From: a virus
Length of the DNA stretch: 24,107 nucleotides
Virus record (IMG/VR): IMGVR_UViG_3300000477_000006
Location: 1-24,107 of that record
Strand: one strand, 5' to 3'
A program made the position numbers and the translations under genes. The notes beneath the pieces are model-generated. The model had not been told where the DNA came from. It was given only the letters and a program-made list of their open reading frames with translations, and made no database searches. Positions 12,700-20,332 of this stretch are shown here, piece by piece; positions within the stretch are counted from its first letter, which is position 1, and every line of letters starts with the position of its first letter.

Positions 12700-13380
12700 C
12701 TATCGTAAATCAAAAAATTTGTGCATCTGTGGAATAAACCGAACATTACTCGCTATCTCTGGTATATAATTTCTTGTTAAATCTAAAAAATTTTTAAAGA
12801 TTTCTTTATTGCCCCACTCTGGTTGTAATGTCCATTGAACTAATGGTAAGTAATTACCTTGTTTCTTTTCCAGTAAATTATAGTAAGATTTTAACTCAAT
12901 AAAATCCTTAGTATCAGCTATTACAAATTTTAACTCTACCTGTGTTGTTTTAGAACGGCTAACCCATTTTGATAGATCAACCGCTTTACCATTACCCGAA
13001 GAAGAAAGTTTCGGACTAATTGTAACATGATTGACTAAATGTAAAAGATTAATTTCCGGCACTAATGTTCCATTTGTTTCAATTTGAACAAACCTCCGTC
13101 TAATAGATCGTAACAAAAATAATAAATTATAAAGTTTATCATAATCTTGAAAGAATGGTTCCCCACCTGTTAAAACAACCATGTTTGCATAACCATTAGC
13201 TATTTTACTTGCTATAGATAGAGGTTCTAATACTTCATAATTACCTTCCTCTAAAACCGCCGATTTTGTATCGCACCATGAACAGTTTAAATTACACCCA
13301 AAAAACCTTACAAAATGGGCGGGAGTGCCAATTAATCTTCCTTCCCCTTGTATGCTGGTAAAAATTTCATTAACTTTCAT
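12700..13380 (-). CDS. queE: 7-carboxy-7-deazaguanine synthase QueE
   Basis: A 226-residue protein starting at ATG 13380 behind AAAGGGG. It begins with EIFTSIQGEG (5-14), the QueE signature, followed by the radical-SAM motif CX3CX2C at Cys29, Cys33 and Cys36 (GCNLNCSWCDT) and TGGEP at 71-75. The enzyme uses S-adenosylmethionine and a 4Fe-4S cluster to rearrange carboxy-tetrahydropterin into carboxy-deazaguanine, between QueD and QueC. The oxygen-sensitive cluster fits an anaerobic host. Confidence 0.94.
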   Translation of the reverse strand: MKVNEIFTSIQGEGRLIGTPAHFVRFFGCNLNCSWCDTKSAVLEEGNYEVLEPLSIASKIANGYANMVVLTGGEPFFQDYDKLYNLLFLLRSIRRRFVQIETNGTLVPEINLLHLVNHVTISPKLSSSGNGKAVDLSKWVSRSKTTQVELKFVIADTKDFIELKSYYNLLEKKQGNYLPLVQWTLQPEWGNKEIFKNFLDLTRNYIPEIASNVRFIPQMHKFFDLR

Positions 13381-13384
13381 GTGC

Positions 13385-13942
13385 TTACCCCTTTACCGTT
13401 TTTACCGGCATTACGAATCCCGCTGTGCTGTGAGCCATACTCCTTACATTTTCCACGCCTTCATCATACTTTACCCGAATATCAAAGTGAAAATCATCCA
13501 AATCTGTTTCGCTAATATGGTTTCTCTGTTCTACCGTAAGGTTATTATCATAAGGGCGGGAGTTTTGATAACGATTAACCCGTAAAGTAACAACAGTATA
13601 GTTACTATCCAACCGGGTTTTAAAATAACCCACTTCTGTTTTATACCGTGTATCAGGGCATAAGATTATATCTTCATCCCCCGTTAGTTTTTCTTCTAAC
13701 TTTTTACACCAATAATAGGGATCATATTCTCTCATGCCCTGACCGTGTTTTTGTAGTAAACTACGTCCTTGTTCATCTTTTTTACCATCCCACCCTAACT
13801 TCTCCGCCGCTTCTTCTTTTACTGCTTTAGCAAAATGATAAATACCGACTTTATACCCCTTTTCCTCTAACGCCTCTTTTAGAAAAACGGCAAAAGTATC
13901 TTTACCATGTTCCGCTTTTCCAGATATTAACACAATAACCAT
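13385..13942 (-). CDS. Deoxynucleoside monophosphate kinase-like protein
   Basis: A 185-residue protein starting at ATG 13942 with GAGAGG upstream. A P-loop, SGKAEHGKDT (7-16), opens the sequence, and the pattern GKxxxGKDT followed by YHFAKAVKEEAAEKLGWDG and ILCPDTRY resembles phage dNMP kinases of the T4 gp1 type and related adenylate-kinase-fold proteins. The likely reaction is ATP-dependent phosphorylation of dNMPs to dNDPs for replication. Position between queD and queE also allows a role in handling modified nucleotides, but base exchange by DpdA does not require that. Confidence 0.75.
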   Translation of the reverse strand: MVIVLISGKAEHGKDTFAVFLKEALEEKGYKVGIYHFAKAVKEEAAEKLGWDGKKDEQGRSLLQKHGQGMREYDPYYWCKKLEEKLTGDEDIILCPDTRYKTEVGYFKTRLDSNYTVVTLRVNRYQNSRPYDNNLTVEQRNHISETDLDDFHFDIRVKYDEGVENVRSMAHSTAGFVMPVKTVKG

Positions 13943-13944
13943 AG

Positions 13945-14295
13945 TTAAACCTCTCTAAAAGTAGCACAAGAAGTAGGTGTTTCCCAAACCTTAATCTCTA
14001 CAACTTTTGGTGTATGGGATAATTTATCACAGTATTCCTGTATTTCATAAAAGAATAGTTTTGATAAATACTCCGCCGTTGTAGGATTAATTATTTCATT
14101 AAGATAACAATGGTCGTATTTAGAAAGTAAACTCTTTAAATCCCCAAAATCAACCAACATTCCGTGTTTATCCAATTTTTTTCCAGCGATTGTAACGATA
14201 ACACGATACCTATGTCCATGAATGAAACCGCAACTTTCGTGTCCTTCTATCTTGTGTGCCGCATCTAAGTGTATCTCTTTTTCTATAATATACAT
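13945..14295 (-). CDS. queD: 6-carboxy-tetrahydropterin synthase QueD
   Basis: A 116-residue protein starting at ATG 14295 after AGGAGG. LDAAHK (His14) and CGFIHGHRY (Cys22, His26, His28) give the zinc ligands and the reactive cysteine. DHCYLNE and NPTTAEYLS follow, with VWETPTSCATF at the end, all typical of the QueD/PTPS fold. It turns dihydroneopterin triphosphate from FolE into carboxy-tetrahydropterin for QueE. It is the right-most preQ0 gene, immediately downstream of spoVS. Confidence 0.94.
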   Translation of the reverse strand: MYIIEKEIHLDAAHKIEGHESCGFIHGHRYRVIVTIAGKKLDKHGMLVDFGDLKSLLSKYDHCYLNEIINPTTAEYLSKLFFYEIQEYCDKLSHTPKVVEIKVWETPTSCATFREV

Positions 14296-14306
14296 AGTCT
14301 TTCCTC

Positions 14307-14573
14307 CTAATTCGTAAGGATTATAAACTTCATCGCCGTTTTCTGTAGTCCATCAATGTCAATATCAGCAAAACCGATACGTGTGGAAATAGCCAAACCC
14401 TGTGGTGCGGCGTAACCTGCCCCGATAGCAATTCCCTTCGTAGCTTGGTTGACTGCGCCAGCACCCACAGCCAGGATTTCCACATTTTTATTCTCCTGTA
14501 AATTTCTTACAATAGCCCCTCCAACACTTGCTGGATTGCTTGAGGCCGCCACTTTCAATGTAACCTTATCCAT
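14307..14573 (-). CDS. spoVS: SpoVS-family protein
   Basis: An 88-residue protein starting at ATG 14573 after AGGAGG, overlapping the RuvC-like gene by 8 bases. It matches the SpoVS/Alba-like layout end to end: LKVAASSNPASVGGAIVRNL, then ILAVGAGAVNQATKGIAIG, then FADIDIDGLQKTAMKFIIL. SpoVS binds DNA as a small dimer and in Bacillus affects sporulation and septation genes. In a phage it could bind phage DNA, sit at recombination intermediates (its neighbour is RuvC-like) or interfere with host sporulation. The family is clear; the role is inference. Confidence 0.9.
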   Translation of the reverse strand: MDKVTLKVAASSNPASVGGAIVRNLQENKNVEILAVGAGAVNQATKGIAIGAGYAAPQGLAISTRIGFADIDIDGLQKTAMKFIILTN

Positions 14574-15156
14574 ATCTAACTTCCTCCTTAATTAAAGTAT
14601 TCATTACTTTTTGTTGGTGTTTAGGCAAGGAATCCATTTCTAAAATCCCCGCCGTTATTAAGTGCAGTATCCTTCCTATTGTGGCAACCACAAACGCATC
14701 AGTTTCATGATCTGTGTCAAACTCCATATCAAAGTGCTGTTTTACTTCTTGCATTAACCACTTTTTACCCCAATTACTTTTAACTTCCCCCTCTGGACAC
14801 TTTGGAACCTGACCCCTACCTGTAGCAAATAATTTTAATGTAGTTGGTGCTATTAATGTAGGTAGTTCTCCTGTTGTATCTGCTATTAATTTTTTAACTA
14901 CCCCGCCGATTTCTCCTGCTAATTCCCTACCATGACTTGAGCCAAAAGAATAGTTCTCCATAAAAACCGCATCTGCTTCGTGTAAGTAATCTGCTAAAGT
15001 ATTCTCTATTTTGTTAATACAAGTTATCCAAGACATAGATTTATCCGTTGCAACTGTTTCCGATTTAATAACAGTTCCAGATATATCTAATAAAACCAAA
15101 CCTGTATTACGCAAACTTAAATCAATTCCGAGAATCCTTTGAATCTTTTTTGTCAT
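14566..15156 (-). CDS. RuvC-like Holliday junction resolvase
   Basis: A 196-residue protein starting at ATG 15156 after GAGGGAT. It has the RNase-H-fold acidic residues of RuvC in order: Asp12 in LGIDLSLRNTG, Glu67 in VFMENYSFG, then DTDHETDAFVVA near 147-158. There a His150...Asp153 pair matches the His/Asp version known from Thermus RuvC rather than the Asp/Asp of E. coli. The enzyme should resolve four-way junctions or branched replication DNA before packaging. It belongs with the recombinase and nuclease genes upstream. Confidence 0.85.
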   Translation of the reverse strand: MTKKIQRILGIDLSLRNTGLVLLDISGTVIKSETVATDKSMSWITCINKIENTLADYLHEADAVFMENYSFGSSHGRELAGEIGGVVKKLIADTTGELPTLIAPTTLKLFATGRGQVPKCPEGEVKSNWGKKWLMQEVKQHFDMEFDTDHETDAFVVATIGRILHLITAGILEMDSLPKHQQKVMNTLIKEEVRYG

Positions 15157-15340
15157 ATTTATCCCTCAAGTTCATGGTAAATAAAGCTAATTCCTGATGT
15201 ATATTGTTTTCAGTAGCCCATCTAAATAACGCTGTTGATACCGCTTGTAATTCCGATATTAATTTCTCTGCATCTTCCTTACTCTCAACCGCCGATTTTC
15301 CATTTAAAAACTTACCTTCCGGGATATTAAACTTCTTCAT
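15122..15340 (-). CDS. Small helical hypothetical protein
   Basis: A 72-residue protein starting at ATG 15340 after AAGGAGG. It overlaps its upstream neighbour by 14 bases and the RuvC-like gene by 35 bases, which implies coupled translation. It is charged and helical (KEDAEKLISELQAVSTALFR), with a Lys/Asp-rich tail. No family is recognised. The tight overlap with the resolvase suggests a partner or co-expressed accessory factor. Confidence 0.7.
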   Translation of the reverse strand: MKKFNIPEGKFLNGKSAVESKEDAEKLISELQAVSTALFRWATENNIHQELALFTMNLRDKYDKKDSKDSRN

Positions 15341-15914
15341 TTGTATCCTCCTTATTATCTACATCAAAATCTAATTTTGGATTATCTTCCATATTTTTGT
15401 ATATGTTTACATTCCTACCCTCTGTTGCTTGGTAATGACCTCTACGTGTAATCTCCCGGCTAATCATAAATACCAACTTCTCGCAACTTTTTAGGACTGA
15501 ATTAGAAAGTTCATAAATCGCCTTCCTATCGTCATACCAATCCTGTGCCTCTATTACTCTTGGATCAGTATTCCGTATTGCTTTTTTCTCCGTTAAAGTG
15601 CCTTTTTGAGTGTTTGCTATTTCTAATAATACTTGTGCTTCTGTAAAATCTTTTGCCCGTTCCGCCGAAACATAGTCAATATAAGAACAGGAAACAATAA
15701 CTTCATAATAACCGTTTAGTTGTGTAAATAAAGTCATATACCTTCCTAATTCTTCTGTAGGAATATCTGTTAAATCATAAGGAACGTGTAAATTCCCATT
15801 TTTTGTTTGAAACTGTTTTGGTAGAGTAACCTTGGAGGGCATAATCATACCAGATTTTTTTACCTGTTCTATAACCCTATGTCTTAATGTCGTATCTCCA
15901 ACCTGTCTGCTCAT
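15327..15914 (-). CDS. Hypothetical protein, 195 residues
   Basis: Starts at ATG 15914 behind AAGGAGG. The N-terminus is basic (RQVGDTTLRHRVIEQVKKSG), the middle is helical with several aromatics (YYEVIVSCSYIDYVSAERAK), and the tail is very acidic (DFDVDNKEDTNEEV), as in single-stranded-DNA-binding or packaging proteins. I considered a terminase small subunit or a recombination accessory factor but see no defining motif. Its neighbours are replication and recombination genes. Confidence 0.75.
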   Translation of the reverse strand: MSRQVGDTTLRHRVIEQVKKSGMIMPSKVTLPKQFQTKNGNLHVPYDLTDIPTEELGRYMTLFTQLNGYYEVIVSCSYIDYVSAERAKDFTEAQVLLEIANTQKGTLTEKKAIRNTDPRVIEAQDWYDDRKAIYELSNSVLKSCEKLVFMISREITRRGHYQATEGRNVNIYKNMEDNPKLDFDVDNKEDTNEEV

Positions 15915-15926
15915 GTGTATTCCTCC

Positions 15927-16115
15927 TTATTGGCTGATTTCCGGTTTTACAGAAAACATTTCCTGTTCTACTTCGTCAAATTCAACATTTATTTCTACCA
16001 TTTCTCCTACCTTAGAACGAAGTTTTACCAACAATTCATCATTTGCATCCACTTCGCTAAAAGTAACCGTTACTCCTTTGTCGTTAATCTTCATATCTTT
16101 AACCACCGCTAACAT
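15927..16115 (-). CDS. Small acidic hypothetical protein, 62 residues
   Basis: Starts at ATG 16115, one base before the stop of its upstream neighbour, with GGAGGGG six bases ahead. It is mostly beta-like strands (LAVVKDMKI, GVTVTFSEV, MVEINVEFDEVEQEMF) and strongly acidic, perhaps a small barrel or a DNA mimic. No family is recognised. Confidence 0.7.
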   Translation of the reverse strand: MLAVVKDMKINDKGVTVTFSEVDANDELLVKLRSKVGEMVEINVEFDEVEQEMFSVKPEISQ

Positions 16116-16784
16116 TTAACCCCTCCTTTCCTGTATTTTTATCGCACTTAATATATTAACGATAGGAAAATACATCTCATATAAATGTAATCCATCACTG
16201 AAAGCTATAATTGAACCGTCTTTTATAGGAAACGTAAGGTAAGTTAAAATATACTCTTTTAGTAATTGTAACCCACCTAAGTTTTCTGGTAGTCCGGCAA
16301 ATAAATCCCAACTTCTAAAATAAACCGCCAAATTTAACTGTTCTCCGACCCGTTTAAAAGTAATTGACCGTAAACACGGCGGATCATCTAAGTAAATAGA
16401 ATCCTTATCTCCAATAGTTATACAAGCCTGATTCGTATAACCATCCGAAGAATTAATTATTTCGATTACACGTTCTAATTGTGGATAAATATATTGTCCG
16501 TAAGTGTAATCAAAGCAACCTTTATCATCGTTAATAATACTCGTTAAAAAGTATTCGTGTATTGCTTCTTCACTTGTAGGAGCCGGTAATCCACTACCTT
16601 CCGGCATTTGAACTGCCAACGGTCTTTTCCAGGGTGTATTTACCTCTAAAACTACATAAGGAAACTGCCTTCTCTTTTGTCCAATATAGCTACCATGTTT
16701 TATTTCATAATCCCGCCCATTTCTTACGCACTCAAATATTGCCCACCGCCAAACATCATCTATTGTGTTATCAGAAATAATCAC
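16116..16784 (-). CDS. Thymidylate-synthase-fold protein (short, archaeal-like)
   Basis: A 222-residue protein with a GTG start at 16784 overlapping the upstream stop (GTGA). The ThyA core is clear: YGQYIYPQ (about 95-102), catalytic Cys137 in DDPPCLRSITF, RSWDLFAGLPEN (Arg157, Ser158, Asp160, Asn168), and His200/Tyr202 in SDGLHLY. Asn168 occupies the position that is Asn in dUMP enzymes and Asp in dCMP hydroxymethylases, so dUMP is the expected substrate. The arginine pair expected before the catalytic strand reads NQ here, and the residue after Cys is Leu rather than His. It most likely makes dTMP, with hydroxymethylation of dUMP as the alternative. Confidence 0.8.
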   Translation of the reverse strand: MIISDNTIDDVWRWAIFECVRNGRDYEIKHGSYIGQKRRQFPYVVLEVNTPWKRPLAVQMPEGSGLPAPTSEEAIHEYFLTSIINDDKGCFDYTYGQYIYPQLERVIEIINSSDGYTNQACITIGDKDSIYLDDPPCLRSITFKRVGEQLNLAVYFRSWDLFAGLPENLGGLQLLKEYILTYLTFPIKDGSIIAFSDGLHLYEMYFPIVNILSAIKIQERRG

Positions 16785-16987
16785 TTTAGAACCCCCTTAA
16801 TTACCGAACCGACAAAAGCAACAATAATTAATAAGGTAATCCATAATACTAAGCCGTTTAAAAATGTAAGTTCAATCCCTAAAATACCGCCGCTTAGGTA
16901 GATAAACAAAGCCGGAATGAAGAACACTACTCCAAATACAATTATTAAAACAACGATAACACCAACTAAATCCCCAAACTTATTCAT
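16781..16987 (-). CDS. Small two-span membrane protein
   Basis: A 68-residue protein. ATG 16987 is preferred because GGAGAG lies ten bases upstream, while the longer frame starts inside the previous gene. Residues about 7-32 and 41-64 are two long hydrophobic helices joined by a Gly-rich turn. It overlaps the nuclease gene before it by 8 bases and the thymidylate-synthase-like gene after it by 4. It is possibly a holin-like or host-membrane protein; sequence alone does not tell. Confidence 0.7.
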   Translation of the reverse strand: MNKFGDLVGVIVVLIIVFGVVFFIPALFIYLSGGILGIELTFLNGLVLWITLLIIVAFVGSVIKGVLK

Positions 16988-17900
16988 CCATAACTCTCCT
17001 ATCAACCGAAGAAAAAGTATGTCCAGAAGTCCAGCATAAATCTAACCATTGACAGAACCGGCAAAATCTGTCAGTTTTATCCATTCCTGCACGTTCCGGC
17101 AAAGTTTTATCCGCTACATGTTGTTCAACCAAATCCCTTTTAACCTTCGCTTTTTGAATTACTTCGTCCATTAATGTAAGGTTAAACTCTTTCCAATCCT
17201 GTGTATTCTTCGATATATACACAAACCCGCCGGAAGTAAAATCATCTTTATTCTTGCCATAAAGTTTATTTGCCAAATACATATAAAGATTGAACTGTGT
17301 ATTATGATGATCTAACGGCTGAACCAAATCTTCATAAGTATTCGCATAAGAACTTGTTCTTTGATCTCTATTCTTTATAGTTTTAAACTCCCATAATGTT
17401 TTCTTACCTTCCCTTAATACCCCTGCATCTGCTTTACCCGCCATTTTTTCTTCATCATCTAAAAGAGGGATTTCTAAGTAATGTAAGTTATACCATATCT
17501 CTAATTCCCGCCCACATTTAGGGCAATAATTAGGTGAAGGATCATCCAAATCCATCCAACGATATTCACAAGCAGTACATAACCATTCCCCGATTAAAAT
17601 ACCCATCTCATATAAATATCCTTGAATACGATACCCAAAATCATTCCCGGTATGAAAAATCCGTTTCCCTTTCGCATTAATCGAAGGATTACTTCTTTTC
17701 GCATCAATCCAACTGTAAACGTATTGTCGTAAACAGTCAAATGAGGCAAGAACAGAAGGGTGGTGATACCCTTCTGCTCGTACCTCATAACTCCGTCCAA
17801 TATCGGCTCCATCTCTATACATTAAATACCGATCAATTTCCTGTAACAATCCTTCTTCTTTTTCGTTTTTAAAAGTTTTCAAAAGATCAGCTAATGCCAT
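16980..17900 (-). CDS. Cas4/AddB-like Fe-S PD-(D/E)XK nuclease
   Basis: A 306-residue protein starting at ATG 17900 after AGGAGG. The nuclease core is GKADAG (Asp158) and WEFKT (Glu171-x-Lys173), then QFNLYMYL (Gln202), the RecB-family order. One early Cys (Cys56) plus Cys280, Cys283 and Cys289 near the C-terminus fits the split four-cysteine 4Fe-4S arrangement of Cas4 and AddB. A zinc ribbon (Cys108, Cys111, Cys126, Cys129) is inserted before the active site. It probably trims DNA ends for recombination. There is no CRISPR array, so a Cas4 adaptation role is not supported. A promoter lies just upstream. Confidence 0.83.
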   Translation of the reverse strand: MALADLLKTFKNEKEEGLLQEIDRYLMYRDGADIGRSYEVRAEGYHHPSVLASFDCLRQYVYSWIDAKRSNPSINAKGKRIFHTGNDFGYRIQGYLYEMGILIGEWLCTACEYRWMDLDDPSPNYCPKCGRELEIWYNLHYLEIPLLDDEEKMAGKADAGVLREGKKTLWEFKTIKNRDQRTSSYANTYEDLVQPLDHHNTQFNLYMYLANKLYGKNKDDFTSGGFVYISKNTQDWKEFNLTLMDEVIQKAKVKRDLVEQHVADKTLPERAGMDKTDRFCRFCQWLDLCWTSGHTFSSVDRRVMDE

Positions 17901-17922
17901 GTCTATTCCTCCTTCTTTCTCC

Positions 17923-17951
17923 ATTATAATATAAAATAAAACTGGATACAA
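17923..17951 (-). promoter_or_regulatory. Sigma-A-like promoter before the nuclease gene
   Basis: A perfect TATAAT at 17923-17928 and TTGTAT at 17946-17951 are 17 bp apart. The -10 lies about 20 bases upstream of the start at 17900, between the nuclease gene and nrdG. It would start a leftward transcript through the thymidylate synthase and preQ0 genes. Confidence 0.5.
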
Positions 17952-17959
17952 TTACCTTT

Positions 17960-18433
17960 TTAGTAATACTGGATAAAATCACAATCCTTTTCTCTCCGCC
18001 AAATTTTTTGATTAGAGCTTGATAACCTTCCTTTTTTTCCTAAAGATTGATCATACCTCCCTGTTTTCACATAATCAACTAAAAAAAGAATATACTCTGG
18101 TATCTCCTCCAATTCATAAGAAGTATATAACCATAACCATTTCGTAGGAAAGTGAAGTTTTATTTGCTCTAAAAGGGTCTTTATATTCTTTTGATTTAAC
18201 GGTTCCCCGCCCAAAATTGCTATGCTGTCAGCATCTTTGTATTTATGAGTAAGAAGTAATATTATATCCTCAATAAATAATTCTTCCCCAAATTTAAAAT
18301 CCCACATATAAGGGTTATAACAACCCTCACACTTTGGATTTCTGGCACAACCTGATAAGAATAAATCAACCCCTACCCCCTCTGTTGAATTAAAAGAAGG
18401 GAATTGCCAACCCCCTACTTGGATTGTCTGCAA
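17960..18433 (-). CDS. nrdG: Anaerobic ribonucleotide reductase activase NrdG
   Basis: A 157-residue protein with a TTG start at 18433, supported by AAGGAG nine bases upstream and a 19-base overlap with nrdD. It is a short radical-SAM protein: GVDLFLSGCARNPKCEGCYN carries the cluster cysteines and ILGGEP follows. The cysteines are spaced CX5CX2C (Cys29, Cys35, Cys38), longer than the usual CX3CX2C. It should cleave S-adenosylmethionine to install the glycyl radical on NrdD, its upstream neighbour. Confidence 0.9.
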   Translation of the reverse strand: MQTIQVGGWQFPSFNSTEGVGVDLFLSGCARNPKCEGCYNPYMWDFKFGEELFIEDIILLLTHKYKDADSIAILGGEPLNQKNIKTLLEQIKLHFPTKWLWLYTSYELEEIPEYILFLVDYVKTGRYDQSLGKKGRLSSSNQKIWRREKDCDFIQYY

Positions 18434-20322
18434 ACAACTCCACTCCTTTCTTCCTCGGTAATTTCTTCGTTACCATACCATTTACGAAGCGGAAATTCAT
18501 ATTCTCTCCGTGCTTTTGCCCAATCCGTTGTATCAGTAAAAAACCCTACAACCCTTGTAGTATAATAACTAATCTCATCATTACACTCCGGGCAAAACTC
18601 ATATACCCCAACTTCCGTATGATCATTAACACAGGTACTAAATCCTTTGTTTAATGCAAAATGAGGAATACCATAATCCTCTACAATCCGCCGAAGTAAT
18701 TCCCTATTCGCCCCCGGCGTTAAATCATCGTTAATATTAAGGTGAAGGATTGCCCCACCAGAAACAATATTCATCAATTTACTGCTAACCTGTAACCGAT
18801 CAAAGAAATCAAAGTGATCAGTGTAAAGAGGAACCATCTGGTTAGACAATAATTTCCTTTCCGTACCGAAAACAAAGGCATCTTTCTTTGCAAGTTTTGG
18901 ACTTGCATTTTCCGCCGGGATTTCCTCAACATTGAAAGCGAAACCTTTGTTTTGTTGCCCTGCTTCTTTAGCAAAATTTTCCATAAATGTTAAAACATCA
19001 GAAGCATAATTTGTAAATTCCTTGTCTATTGATAATACCTCATAAGAATCATACAATCCAGTAAAGCCGAATGTACTGAAAAACATATTAAGATTAACCC
19101 AACCTATTCTAAAGAATTTGAGAATACCCTCATCAACCCGCCGTTTTAGAATATCCTCTTTATGGACAACAAGTAATTTCTTTGCTTGTTCCATAAAATT
19201 CTCTAAAACCTGAAAGAGATTTTGTCCTGTTTTTTTACTTACCAAAGCAACCCGATGTAAATTAATAGCAACTACACGGTGAGAACCTATACTCAATCCG
19301 CCGTTTCCGAAAGTATCTGTCCTTATTTGATTTTTCAACTCCGATAAATCCGAAGTTAATCTACAACACGTGGCTATTTTTTCGCCAATATGCCAGTTAA
19401 ATACACATTTTTCCCTATTCAAATCCGCCATAAAATTAAAGAAACTTCTGTCAATAATTTTCCCATTATAATTCGTCTTAATATTAACCGTAGTAATCGG
19501 GAAACGATAAGGTTTATTTGTTTTTGGTGAACCTTTTACGAAAAACTTGGCGTATATTTCCTGTATTCGCATGATCTCATCAATATTATCAATAACCTTT
19601 GACCCATCTGGATAAATAGAGTTTTTAAAAGTATCATATAAAGAACCACGACAAAATAGTGATAGATTCGTAAAAGGTGCATCTCCTCCAACCCTAAAAC
19701 TATTATGGAAAATATGGACGGTCTGCTGTAATTCGTCCTCTATTTCCTTATCCGTTATACTCTTATCATCCCTTGTATAATACGCCATACTTACAAGAGC
19801 ATTAGCCAACCCTATAGCCCCGGCGTTTTCTTGAGAATAATCCATCGTAACTTCCCTTAATTGCCCCATAAAAGACTGTAATTTTTTAGGAGCAACAGAA
19901 GGTAGCCAACCGTAAGGTCTGCCTTCGTGCATTAAAAAAGATGTATCGGGTGAATAGCAATAAGGAACATCAATTTTTGAAGCATCGTGGAAATATAAAC
20001 CACCGCTTACAATATTTGTAATGATATTGTTTGCTTCTTGTAAGCCCCATCTTTTATTAATGTATTTCCACAAAAGATAATAACAACGAAGTTTTAAAAT
20101 AGGTTTCGATACCTCTGAATAAAAATTAACAGGCGATTTACCTGTTATATTTGCATTAGGATCAATACTCTGATCCGCCAGAACATCATTCTTATAATAC
20201 TCCTTTGCCAACGTAAATGGATCAATTTCCTGCAATCCTTCCAATTCCATTAGTTCTTCAGGAAAACTATTCATTAACTCCTGAAATTCTGGTTCTACAT
20301 TTTTTCCGATTATTCCTAACAT
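18415..20322 (-). CDS. nrdD: Anaerobic (class III) ribonucleotide reductase NrdD
   Basis: A 635-residue protein. I start it at ATG 20322, after AGGAGGG and ten bases past the dUTPase stop. It lacks the usual N-terminal ATP-cone and opens close to the catalytic barrel. SGGLYFHDASKIDVPYCYS and the GRPYG...DYSQENAGAIGLA stretch resemble the clostridial/Bdellovibrio-type reductases. The C-terminus has a zinc-site candidate (CVNDHTE, CPEC) and RVVGFF, the glycyl-radical site at about Gly593. It reduces ribonucleotides to deoxyribonucleotides without oxygen, so the host grows anaerobically at least at times. Loss of the ATP-cone would remove overall dATP feedback, which would suit a phage. Confidence 0.92.
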   Translation of the reverse strand: MLGIIGKNVEPEFQELMNSFPEELMELEGLQEIDPFTLAKEYYKNDVLADQSIDPNANITGKSPVNFYSEVSKPILKLRCYYLLWKYINKRWGLQEANNIITNIVSGGLYFHDASKIDVPYCYSPDTSFLMHEGRPYGWLPSVAPKKLQSFMGQLREVTMDYSQENAGAIGLANALVSMAYYTRDDKSITDKEIEDELQQTVHIFHNSFRVGGDAPFTNLSLFCRGSLYDTFKNSIYPDGSKVIDNIDEIMRIQEIYAKFFVKGSPKTNKPYRFPITTVNIKTNYNGKIIDRSFFNFMADLNREKCVFNWHIGEKIATCCRLTSDLSELKNQIRTDTFGNGGLSIGSHRVVAINLHRVALVSKKTGQNLFQVLENFMEQAKKLLVVHKEDILKRRVDEGILKFFRIGWVNLNMFFSTFGFTGLYDSYEVLSIDKEFTNYASDVLTFMENFAKEAGQQNKGFAFNVEEIPAENASPKLAKKDAFVFGTERKLLSNQMVPLYTDHFDFFDRLQVSSKLMNIVSGGAILHLNINDDLTPGANRELLRRIVEDYGIPHFALNKGFSTCVNDHTEVGVYEFCPECNDEISYYTTRVVGFFTDTTDWAKARREYEFPLRKWYGNEEITEEERSGVVCRQSK

Positions 20323-20332
20323 ATTTACCCTC

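Noticed and set aside
9228-14295. A queuosine tRNA pathway for the host
   Set aside because: The transglycosylase has the short phage DpdA motif pattern rather than that of bacterial Tgt, and no QueA, QueG or QueF is present.
15327-15914. Terminase small subunit
   Set aside because: The size and acidic tail would fit, but no helix-turn-helix or defining motif is visible and no large terminase is nearby.
16980-17900. CRISPR adaptation nuclease Cas4
   Set aside because: No cas1, cas2 or repeat array is in the window; the recombination neighbours favour an AddB-like end-processing role.
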